Below, in pieces: positions 1 to 6,775 of a stretch of 32,879 nt of DNA. This DNA comes from Sulfurospirillaceae bacterium. Its GTDB lineage: Bacteria > Campylobacterota > Campylobacteria > Campylobacterales > Sulfurospirillaceae. The stretch is from assembly GCA_028693565.1 (NCBI GenBank), contig JAQUVE010000014.1, positions 1-32,879 of the forward strand. The letters run 5' to 3'. The position numbers were made by a program, and so were the translations under genes. Under the pieces are notes generated by a model. That model worked only from the letters and a program-made list of their open reading frames with translations, was not told the origin of the DNA and made no database searches. Within the stretch, counting starts at the first letter, position 1. Each line of letters starts with the position of its first letter.

Positions 1-10
1 CTTCCGATCT
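1..10. other. Illumina adapter remnant at contig edge
   Basis: The first ten bases, CTTCCGATCT, are the 3' end of the common Illumina adapter; read on the minus strand they are AGATCGGAAG, the start of the read-through adapter. The permease gene reading into this edge is colinear with its family up to an Ala-Gly-Val in a conserved Asn-Ala-Ala-Gly stretch. It then turns into Asp-Arg-Lys, encoded by the adapter. These bases are therefore very probably not genomic. Confidence 0.85.
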
Positions 11-771
11 ATCACGCCTGCGGCGTTGGAGTACATTGGAATACCCATGATGACGGCTAATGGGACGCTATACCATGTATTACTTCCTGCATAGTGGACG
101 ATAAAATCAGTCGGTACATAGCCATGGATAAATGCGCCAATGCCCACCCCAATCAACACATAAAGGTAAATTTTTTCCAAAATGTCATAGGTATAGTTCC
201 ACGAATCTTTCGCTCTTTGTTCCAAGGTGAGTTTAATCTCCACATCGTCCAAATCACCACTCATCGGAACAACAGGAATCAGTACGTATTTCTCCATTCC
301 CATTTTCCCTACAGTAAAACCACCGATAATCGCAACAAGTAAGCCAAAACCGATGTACAGTGCCGTAATTTTCCAGCCAAAAAGACCAAACAGTAGAGCG
401 ATAGCGATTTCATTGTTCATAGGACTTGAGATCAGAAAACTAAAGGTGATGCCAAGAGGGATTCTCGCTTGCATAAAACCTAGAAAAAGGGGAATGGCTG
501 AACAGCTACAAAAAGGGGTGATGATACCAAAAAGGGCCGCTAGTATATTGCCTGTAAATTCACTTTTTCCTTGCAGATAAACTCTTACTTTATCGGTGTT
601 AAAGTAGGTTCGTAAAAAACTTACTACAAAAATAATGAACACCAAAAGAATATAAATTTTAATCGTGTCAAAAATAAAAAAGTGCAATGAACTCCCCATA
701 GCAGAATCTTTATCCATACCAAATAACCCATACACTAAATAATCGACACACTTTTCCCACAAATTAAACAT
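11..771 (-). CDS. ArsP/YraQ-type permease (COG0701, DUF318), C-terminus cut by contig edge
   Basis: This is a polytopic inner-membrane permease. About 253 codons are present from an ATG at 771; the C-terminus is lost at the contig edge. Visible features are the family signature TPFCSCSAIPLFLGF near residues 86-99 (Cys88 and Cys90), the following SFLISSPMNNE motif, a hydrophilic loop around residues 165-195, and IPMYSNAAG near the cut. The start overlaps the CDF gene stop by 8 bases, so translation is probably coupled. In Campylobacter, family member ArsP exports trivalent organoarsenicals; other members have no known substrate. Because arsC lies in the same operon and no ArsB or Acr3 pump is in the window, an arsenic-efflux role is a reasonable inference, but substrate cannot be read from sequence. 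Confidence 0.85.
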
Positions 772-1705
772 GATGACATCCTTGGTTATACACTAAATCT
801 TTATGGTCATCTTTATCAAACTCTGCTTGCAACGTTACATGAGCAATGCCAAAATGCTCTTCTAGCTCTTCTTCAATTGTCTCTACAATGCGTGTTGCCT
901 CGCTTAAAGGTACATCTTTTTTAAAATCAAGATGTGCTTCAAGGTGAATCTCTTTATCATTCAGTCTCCAAAGATGGACATGGTGGAGGTTTTTGATTTC
1001 TGCAAATTCTAAAACCATAGCTTCGATGTCTTTGACATGTAAATGTTTGGGGCTAAATTGCATCAAAATAGATGTTGTCTCTTTAATCAGCGAAAAAGAG
1101 GTTTGAATCAAATAAAGTGCAATAACAATTGTGATAAGCGGGTCAATCCAAAAAGCGCCAAAATATTTCATGCCAAGACCGCCAATAAGCACTGCCACAG
1201 AAGTCATAACATCGCTGATCATGTGCATGTAAGCCGCTTTCATATTGAGATTGTCATGCGCATCTTTTTGAATGAGCAACACACTTCCAAAGTTGAAGAT
1301 AATGCCTAAAATCGCCAGATAGATAACAATGTCTGAATCGATAACCTCAGGATGAATAAATTTAGCAATACCTTCAACGATAAGATAAATTCCAGTACCT
1401 GTTAGCACCGAAGCATTAAAAAGTGCGGCAACGATTTCGGCACGTTTGTAGCCAAAGGTTTTTTCAGCACTACTGGAACGTGAAGAGACTTTATTGGCCC
1501 ACCATGCAATGAGCAAAGCCATAACATCAGAAAAATTGTGCAGAGCATCGCTTAAGAGAGCGAGTGAACCTGAAATGACTCCACCAATAATTTGTGCGAC
1601 GGTGATAAAAACGTTAAGGATAATGGTAATGAAAAGATTTTTACCTGTTACCTCGTGATGGTGGTGATGGTCATGATGGTCGTGGTGTTCATGATGATGT
1701 TCCAT
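764..1705 (-). CDS. Cation diffusion facilitator (CzcD/ZnT-like metal/proton antiporter)
   Basis: This inner-membrane exporter of the CDF family has 313 residues, a usual length. The N-terminus is a histidine-rich tail (about residues 3-17) likely to bind metal. Six membrane segments span about residues 24-205. TM2 carries His56-x3-Asp60 and TM5 carries His161-x3-Asp165, the HxxxD pair typical of Zn/Cd/Co exporters; iron and manganese types usually have Asp in place of these histidines. The cytoplasmic C-terminal dimerisation domain contains HHVHLW near residue 241. The start overlaps the arsC stop by one base (TAATG) and the stop overlaps the permease start, so all three genes form one operon. 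The substrate is most likely zinc or a similar divalent metal; arsenic is not a known CDF substrate. Confidence 0.93.
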   Translation of the reverse strand: MEHHHEHHDHHDHHHHHEVTGKNLFITIILNVFITVAQIIGGVISGSLALLSDALHNFSDVMALLIAWWANKVSSRSSSAEKTFGYKRAEIVAALFNASVLTGTGIYLIVEGIAKFIHPEVIDSDIVIYLAILGIIFNFGSVLLIQKDAHDNLNMKAAYMHMISDVMTSVAVLIGGLGMKYFGAFWIDPLITIVIALYLIQTSFSLIKETTSILMQFSPKHLHVKDIEAMVLEFAEIKNLHHVHLWRLNDKEIHLEAHLDFKKDVPLSEATRIVETIEEELEEHFGIAHVTLQAEFDKDDHKDLVYNQGCHHV

Positions 1706-2103
1706 TAACGTAATTTCTCCTCAATAATGGGTAATAGTTCTGCTTCAATAGCTTTATAAGTCAGGATAAAAGCGCCGTAATCTTTGCCATCAGGGTCTGA
1801 AAAACCGACATGTATTTTAGGGTAGGGCTTAGGAAACATGGGGCATGTTTCGTTGGCATGGTCACACACTGTTACGACCAAATCAAAATCAATATGGCTA
1901 ATTTCATCAATCGTTTTGGAGTGATATGACTCTTTCCACATACCTTCTTCTTCTAACACTTGTTTGGCATAGGCATTGACTTTACCACTCGCTTTTACGC
2001 CAGCACTGTAAGCTTCAATATTTTTTAACCGAGCATTGACAAGTGCTTCAGCGATAATACTTCGACAACTATTGCCTGTGCATAAAATCAGTACTTTTTT
2101 CAT
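1705..2103 (-). CDS. arsC: Arsenate reductase ArsC, low-MW phosphatase type (thioredoxin-linked)
   Basis: This cytoplasmic enzyme reduces arsenate to arsenite for detoxification. The 132-residue protein opens with the PTPase-like P-loop CTGNSCR (Cys8 nucleophile, Arg14). It also has Cys80 and Cys87 in VCDHANETCP, matching the redox cysteine pair of plasmid pI258 ArsC (Cys82/Cys89), and a DPDG acid region near residue 103. This pattern marks the thioredoxin-coupled class, not the glutaredoxin class of E. coli. It is the first gene of the arsC-CDF-permease operon. The RBS AAAGG sits 7 bases before the ATG inside a TTTACATGTAAA palindrome. A strong promoter with an overlapping palindromic operator lies just upstream. 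It protects the cytoplasm, while the adjacent Arr system respires arsenate outside it. Confidence 0.95.
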   Translation of the reverse strand: MKKVLILCTGNSCRSIIAEALVNARLKNIEAYSAGVKASGKVNAYAKQVLEEEGMWKESYHSKTIDEISHIDFDLVVTVCDHANETCPMFPKPYPKIHVGFSDPDGKDYGAFILTYKAIEAELLPIIEEKLR

Positions 2104-2111
2104 TCAAATGC

Positions 2112-2123
2112 CTTTACATGTAA
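2112..2123. repeat. TTTACATGTAAA palindrome overlapping the arsC RBS
   Basis: A perfect 12-base palindrome lies between the arsC promoter and start. On the minus strand it runs into the ribosome-binding AAAGG, followed by 7 bases and the ATG. The same ACATGTAAAGG-N7-ATG layout precedes glyS at 23165-23185. Confidence 0.6.
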
Positions 2124-2135
2124 ATCTTTTAAAGT

Positions 2136-2164
2136 ATCATAGCAAAAAACACATAACATATCAA
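2136..2164 (-). promoter_or_regulatory. sigma70 promoter of the arsC operon
   Basis: On the minus strand, TTGATA (2159-2164) and TATGAT (2136-2141) are separated by exactly 17 bases. A TGC before the -10 makes it an extended -10. This is the best sigma70 promoter match in the window. The -35 box lies inside the palindrome at 2147-2188, so a protein bound there would block transcription. Confidence 0.75.
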
Positions 2165-2188
2165 GATATATTGATATGTTATGTGTTT
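2147..2188. promoter_or_regulatory. Long perfect palindrome: probable ArsR-type operator, possibly also arrR terminator
   Basis: Two perfect 18-base arms (2147-2164 and 2171-2188) are separated by 6 bases. The centre reads ATCAA-N6-TTGAT, the half-site layout of many ArsR-family operators, and it covers the arsC -35 box. On the minus strand the arms also form a hairpin directly after the arrR stop, followed by six T residues, so the same DNA could terminate the arrSKR transcript. No arsR gene is in the window; a repressor would have to be encoded elsewhere. Confidence 0.6.
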
Positions 2189-2193
2189 CGATA

Positions 2194-3573
2194 CTATTTG
2201 CTATCATCATAAATTGCGTATTCTTTTAACTGCTTTTTAAGTGTGTTACGCGAAATACCAAGGGAAGAGGAGAGTTGTGTGATGTTGGGGCAGAGCGAAA
2301 AAGCAGATAACAAAAGTTCTTTTCTCATTGTCTTTTCAAGTTCGTGAGCTTTTTCTACCCCATATTCTTGAAAAAATTTTTGACACAAGAGGGCCATATC
2401 GTTTTTTGAAGTCTTCTCACAGTTGTCTAACTCTTTTAGATCATCACTGTTGATATGCTCATCTCTCGCATTGAGACACGCACTATAGATGATATTGCGT
2501 AGCTCTCTTATATTACCTTTCCACGTGTGCTGTTGTAGTTTTAAAAGAGCATCTTCTTTGATAGCTGTAATATTGGTTTGTAAATCGCGATTGGCACGAG
2601 AGATAAAATGTTCACATAAAATGGGTATATCTTTTTGACGTTCTTTGAGTGTCGGCAAAGAAATACTGAGCATTGAAAGTCTAAAATACAAATCTTCCCT
2701 AAAAGTGTGGTTGAGTATATTTTCTTTAAGATTAGCATTGGTGGCGCAAATAATACGGCCATTAAACGATAACTCTTTGGTGCCTCCAACACGTCTAAAT
2801 TTTTTAGTTTCTAAGAAACGCAGAAGCTTACTTTGTAATTCACTATCGAGTTCGCCTATCTCGTCTAAAAAGAGCGTTCCATCACCTGTTTGTTCAGCAT
2901 AGCCGATATGTTGTTTATCCGCACTGGTAAAAGAGCCTTTTTCATGCCCAAAAAGTTGCGATTCAAAAAGCTCTTTGGGGATAGAAGCGCAGTTGATAGC
3001 GATAAAATCAGACTCATGGTGCAAACAATTGGTATGGATAAGCTTTGCAATAAGTTCTTTGCCTGTCCCTGTTTCGCCATAAATAAGCACGCTGAGCATA
3101 TTATTAGCCGCAATGCCTATTTTTTTATAAATATCTTTCATGGTTTCAAAAGAGCCAACAAACTCCTCAGCCCCTTGTTTGATTAAAGGGTGCGCCTTTT
3201 TATCTTTGTGCGTGGGGGAAAGATATTGGTTGACTAAGAGCATAAGCTCAGATTCATCAAATGGTTTTTGCAAGATATCTTTAATCCCTATCTTGGATGC
3301 TTCTATCATATTAGTAGGCGTTGTATAGGCTGTCATAAGAATGATAGGCGTAGTGATAGCGTTGGCTTTAAGCTTTTTAATTAAATCAATGCCTGTAAAA
3401 TTTTCGTTTAACATAATGTCAACAATCAGCAATTCAATCCCTTGCTCTTGAATACTCTCTTCAAGAGTACTTTCTTCGCCATTATATTGAAAAGTTGCGT
3501 GGTGATGGCGTTGTAATATTTTGGCTACAGAGTAACGTATCTCTTGTTGATCATCAATAATGGCAATTTTCAT
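2194..3573 (-). CDS. arrR: NtrC-family response regulator, sigma54 activator (ArrR)
   Basis: This cytoplasmic DNA-binding activator has 459 residues in the standard three-domain layout. The receiver domain (about 1-118) has the acidic pair Asp7/Asp8, phospho-acceptor Asp52, Thr81 and Lys103. The AAA+ domain (about 137-370) has Walker A GETGTGKE at 166-173 and a Walker B region ending LFLDEIGEL. The sigma54-contact loop reads GSFTSA at 213-218 instead of GAFTGA; the essential Phe-Thr core is kept. A Fis-type helix-turn-helix occupies about 428-455. It overlaps arrK by ATGA. The clear -24/-12 promoter upstream of arrC is the obvious target. The set resembles the arrSKR regulators of other arr loci and AioXSR of arsenite oxidases. 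Confidence 0.9.
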   Translation of the reverse strand: MKIAIIDDQQEIRYSVAKILQRHHHATFQYNGEESTLEESIQEQGIELLIVDIMLNENFTGIDLIKKLKANAITTPIILMTAYTTPTNMIEASKIGIKDILQKPFDESELMLLVNQYLSPTHKDKKAHPLIKQGAEEFVGSFETMKDIYKKIGIAANNMLSVLIYGETGTGKELIAKLIHTNCLHHESDFIAINCASIPKELFESQLFGHEKGSFTSADKQHIGYAEQTGDGTLFLDEIGELDSELQSKLLRFLETKKFRRVGGTKELSFNGRIICATNANLKENILNHTFREDLYFRLSMLSISLPTLKERQKDIPILCEHFISRANRDLQTNITAIKEDALLKLQQHTWKGNIRELRNIIYSACLNARDEHINSDDLKELDNCEKTSKNDMALLCQKFFQEYGVEKAHELEKTMRKELLLSAFSLCPNITQLSSSLGISRNTLKKQLKEYAIYDDSK

Positions 3574-4940
3574 AAAACCTCTTCAATAGGGATATAAAGG
3601 CAAAATTGTGTTTTTCCCTCTTCACTTTTAAATTCAATGTAACCACCTGAAAGATAGACTATTTTATAAATACTAAATAGTCCCAATCCAGAGCCATCTT
3701 TTTTAGTCGTAAAAAAAGGTTTAAACAAACTCTCTTTTGTTCTTTCATCCATCGTTTCACCCTCATTTTTAACACATAACAAAGAGAGCCCATTTAAATC
3801 AGACTTAGTCCATGAAATATCAATAGTGCTATTGTGGAAAGCAGCATCAATGGCATTGTTAAATAAATTTATCAAAATAAGTTCAATTGCATTTGCATTG
3901 AGTTTAACAAGAAAATTTTCTTCAACAAAACTCTCTATGATAAGTTCTTTTTCAAACAGGCGTGATTTTAAAAGGGTAATGGATTCTTGTACAAAAGGTT
4001 TGACATGCAAAGGTGTTTCTCGATGAAACTCAGCAGGTTTTGCTAATGCTAAAAAGTCAACTACTTGATGGTCAATACGTGTTAAAGCATTGCGAATGAT
4101 AGGCATATCTTCTTTATCGGGCAGCTTTTTTATAGGAATAAGCAGTTTAAGTGGCTGTAAAAGATTTTTAATCTCATGGGCAAAAGAAGAGCTTATCTCA
4201 CCTAAGATAATCAATGAATGTGAGATGCGAGCATTTTTCTCTTCTTTTTCGATGGAACTACGCAACTCATGCATCAGTTGTGTGGTTGTTTCGATGATTT
4301 TAGTAATTTCGTCATTTTCCTTACCTTTGTAAATAGTAATGTCTTCCCACCGCTTTTCAATCATCGCGGAAGCGTTGTTTGAGAGTAAATGCAGGCGCTT
4401 TAAGAGTTTTCCCATAAAGATGTTGGCGATAATTAATGAGATAAGCGCAACCATAATCAACAAAATAACTTGGATTAAAAACGTATCTTTAATGACGCCT
4501 GCAATAGTTTGGTTTTGGACTTTTAGGATAAATGAGCCAAACATTACGCCATCTTGAACAAAGGGAACAATATTATACGATTCAAACTCTGTAAAGTTAT
4601 CGCCAATGCGGTAATGCTCGGTATCCGTATGTGCAACGATACTATTTTCTTTATTGATAAAACCACAACTCTCAATTAAGGTACTAGCACTGAGTGTTTT
4701 AAGAAATTTGTACAGTTCCCATTGGTTGTGTGTTAAGATAAACTCGCTCACAAAGGCTTTATTGGAGTTGATATTGGTTTTGATAAGTTCATCAATGATT
4801 TCATTAGTATGATTTTTATGAATATCAATGTTGATTAAAATAGAGACTGAAGAGATGGATAGGGCAACAAAAAAGATAAGAATAGCGAGCTTGATTTGAA
4901 CCGATAGGGAAAAAAGATAGTTAAGAAATTTTTGTATCAT
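3570..4940 (-). CDS. arrK: Membrane sensor histidine kinase (ArrK)
   Basis: This inner-membrane kinase has 456 residues. TM1 is about 13-38, a periplasmic sensor region of about 110 residues follows, and TM2 is about 152-177, then a HAMP-like linker. The dimerisation helix carries the phospho-acceptor His255 in SSFAHEIKNLLQPL. The ATPase domain has the N-box around Asn361-Asn362 (LFNNAIDAA) and the G-box GSGLGLFSIYKIV near the C-terminus. The HEIKN context is typical of kinases partnering NtrC-type regulators. It overlaps both arrS and arrR by 4 bases (ATGA), so the three proteins are made together. Inferred role: read the state of the periplasmic ArrS protein and phosphorylate ArrR. The actual stimulus is not shown by the sequence. 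Confidence 0.88.
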   Translation of the reverse strand: MIQKFLNYLFSLSVQIKLAILIFFVALSISSVSILINIDIHKNHTNEIIDELIKTNINSNKAFVSEFILTHNQWELYKFLKTLSASTLIESCGFINKENSIVAHTDTEHYRIGDNFTEFESYNIVPFVQDGVMFGSFILKVQNQTIAGVIKDTFLIQVILLIMVALISLIIANIFMGKLLKRLHLLSNNASAMIEKRWEDITIYKGKENDEITKIIETTTQLMHELRSSIEKEEKNARISHSLIILGEISSSFAHEIKNLLQPLKLLIPIKKLPDKEDMPIIRNALTRIDHQVVDFLALAKPAEFHRETPLHVKPFVQESITLLKSRLFEKELIIESFVEENFLVKLNANAIELILINLFNNAIDAAFHNSTIDISWTKSDLNGLSLLCVKNEGETMDERTKESLFKPFFTTKKDGSGLGLFSIYKIVYLSGGYIEFKSEEGKTQFCLYIPIEEVL

Positions 4941-5806
4941 AACTGCTCTTCAACCACTTCTACCATTTTAGCCACATCCGAAAAGTCTTGATTAGTAGGG
5001 ATATCAAATCTATCGAGAGAAAGCTTTTGTAAAATACTTTGGCCATAAGGATCAAGATGCATCGTGACAAATGATTTTTGTAGGGCTTTAAACTGTTTTT
5101 CGGATAGATTTTTACGTACAACAATAGGAGAATTGGTATAAGGTCCTAATTTTTGAATGATTTTTAACTTCTCAATTTGTGTAGGATTTTTTTGCGCAAA
5201 ACGTGTAAAGACAATGCTGTCGACACTCGCGCCGTCAACAAAACCATCTAAAACGGCTTTAATAGATTCACCGTGTTCATAGGTGTAAATATAGGATTTA
5301 AAAAATGTTTTTGGATTAAGCCCTTGTTGCAACATATGATATATAGGAGCAATAGCACCAGAATTACTTTCTGGGTCAGTAAAGGCAAAAATTGCACCTT
5401 TGAAATCCAAAAATTGTGTATAAGGTGCTGTTTTTTTAGTGATAATGTATGAGTAGTATTGATCACTGCCATCGACAATAGGGATAGCAAGTAGTTTTCC
5501 CGTCTTATCCTTATCTAATTTAGTGTAACTTGAATTACAAACATACGCAACATCTACACGATTTTCTTTGATAAGAGCATTCATCTCCGCATAAGTTTTT
5601 GAAAAGCGTATTTGGATATCAAATTCATTTTTATTTTCCAAATAATGCTCCCAATCCATAAAATTTTTTAAATCATCTTTAAAGACAGTGCCTGTAAGAC
5701 CTAGAACAATTTTCTCTTTAGCTTGCAGAGGAAAAAGCAGTGTAAGCAGTAAAAAAAAGATGGTTAAAATTTGATTTTTACTGGTCAAAATTTGATAGAT
5801 TTTCAT
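4937..5806 (-). CDS. arrS: Periplasmic PhnD/AioX-like oxyanion-binding sensor protein (ArrS)
   Basis: A 289-residue exported protein with a signal peptide (about 1-29, hydrophobic core IFFLLLTLLFPL, cleavage near Gln-Ala-Lys) and a PhnD-like phosphate/phosphonate-binding fold. It has no transporter genes beside it; instead it is joined to a two-component pair by an ATGA overlap. This is the arrangement of AioX in arsenite-oxidase systems and ArrS in arr loci. The protein has exactly one cysteine, Cys90 in VAYVCNSSY, placed like the cysteine AioX uses to bind arsenite. A conserved-looking SGAIAPIYHML region near residues 149-159 fits the family ligand pocket. Inferred role: bind arsenite or a related oxyanion and trigger ArrK. 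RBS AAAGGA precedes the ATG. Confidence 0.85.
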   Translation of the reverse strand: MKIYQILTSKNQILTIFFLLLTLLFPLQAKEKIVLGLTGTVFKDDLKNFMDWEHYLENKNEFDIQIRFSKTYAEMNALIKENRVDVAYVCNSSYTKLDKDKTGKLLAIPIVDGSDQYYSYIITKKTAPYTQFLDFKGAIFAFTDPESNSGAIAPIYHMLQQGLNPKTFFKSYIYTYEHGESIKAVLDGFVDGASVDSIVFTRFAQKNPTQIEKLKIIQKLGPYTNSPIVVRKNLSEKQFKALQKSFVTMHLDPYGQSILQKLSLDRFDIPTNQDFSDVAKMVEVVEEQL

Positions 5807-5840
5807 GTATTTTTTCCTTTTGAACCATTTAAAACACCGT

Positions 5841-5846
5841 ATTATA
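5841..5846 (-). promoter_or_regulatory. -10 element of the arrSKR operon
   Basis: A perfect TATAAT is present on the minus strand 34 bases before the arrS start, without a clear -35 box, as is common in Campylobacterota. It lies within 15 bases of the divergent sigma54 promoter, so the two promoters share one short control region. Confidence 0.5.
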
Positions 5847-5860
5847 GGGATTTTAAAAAC

Positions 5861-5875
5861 TGGTATGATTGTTGC
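5861..5875 (+). promoter_or_regulatory. sigma54 (-24/-12) promoter of arrCAB
   Basis: TGGTATGATTGTTGC has the invariant GG and GC separated by exactly 10 bases and a TTGC -12 element, close to the TGGCAC-N5-TTGC consensus. It lies 53 bases before the arrC start. The adjacent sigma54 activator gene (arrR) makes this promoter assignment coherent. No convincing upstream activator site was found by eye in the 55 bases before it; it may lie inside arrS. Confidence 0.8.
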
Positions 5876-5928
5876 GTTAAGAGCATTGTACTTAAAGAAA
5901 AGTTCAAAAATCTTTAAAGGAGTTCATC

Positions 5929-6765
5929 GTGCAAATTGTGTGGGACATAAGGGTCTCGTTAGACCTTTTTCTAGGCGGTTTAGGAGTAGGTGCTTTCTTG
6001 ATGGGAGCTGTGCTTTACTATATTGATGCCAAAAGTTATGAGGGCATTGTCAAAAAAGCATTGGTTATTGCGCCATTACTGGTTATGGCAGGATTGTTGT
6101 TGCTCTTAACAGAGCTTGGACGTCCATTGAATGTCATTAAGACATTGTATGCGATTAATCCAACTTCGTTTATGTCAATCGGTATCTTTTTGCAAAGTGC
6201 ATTTGTGCTCATTTCGTTATTTATTGCGTTTAATGTATTAACCAAAGGCGCATCAGCTTTATGCGCGAAGATGGTGTATGCAGGTGCAATTTTAGCAGGT
6301 TTGGTTGGTTTATATCATGGCTTTTTGCTCTCAGGTATTGCACGAGAGCCATGGAATAATGCGATGCCCATTATCTTCTTTGTATCATCAATTTTAGCGG
6401 GTTCATCACTGAGCCTGTTACTTAATATGGATTATGCAGAAGATGTTGCCAAGAAATTTAAATTACCCATTGTGATCAATATGATTTTAACCCTTGAGTT
6501 GGCTGCTATCTTTGCATGGGTTTACAATCTTGCCCTTACGACAGCATCATCAAAACATATCTACGATGTACTTATGAGTAGTTTTAGTATAGAGTTTTGG
6601 GGTTTAAGTATTGTTGTTGGGCTAATCATCCCTTTGGCTCTTTTTACACTTGTTTTATTGGGAAAAACTACTTTTAGATTAGTTTTTGTTCCTGCTTCTA
6701 TCGCGATTGTGGTAGGCAGTTTTTTCCTTAAAAATTTAGTAGTTTATCTCGGTCAAATGGCATAA
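5929..6765 (+). CDS. arrC: NrfD/PsrC-like membrane anchor, quinol-oxidising subunit (ArrC)
   Basis: This is an integral membrane protein of 278 residues with about eight hydrophobic segments and no haem motif, typical of NrfD/PsrC-type subunits that pass electrons from menaquinol to a periplasmic Fe-S subunit. It has the family hallmark ELGRPLN near residue 61 at a membrane boundary. The start is GTG with RBS AAAGGAG six bases upstream; no better start lies within reach. It is the first gene of the arrCAB operon behind a sigma54 promoter, and the stop is 10 bases before arrA. The C-A-B order fits the arrSKRCAB arrangement of several anaerobes; Shewanella lacks this subunit and uses CymA. Confidence 0.88.
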   Translation: MQIVWDIRVSLDLFLGGLGVGAFLMGAVLYYIDAKSYEGIVKKALVIAPLLVMAGLLLLLTELGRPLNVIKTLYAINPTSFMSIGIFLQSAFVLISLFIAFNVLTKGASALCAKMVYAGAILAGLVGLYHGFLLSGIAREPWNNAMPIIFFVSSILAGSSLSLLLNMDYAEDVAKKFKLPIVINMILTLELAAIFAWVYNLALTTASSKHIYDVLMSSFSIEFWGLSIVVGLIIPLALFTLVLLGKTTFRLVFVPASIAIVVGSFFLKNLVVYLGQMA

Positions 6766-6775
6766 GGAGGATATG

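Noticed and set aside
94-580. Two overlapping plus-strand open frames of 82 and 117 codons
   Set aside because: They lie antisense to the permease, whose minus-strand frame shows clear family motifs; neither has a recognisable product or RBS.
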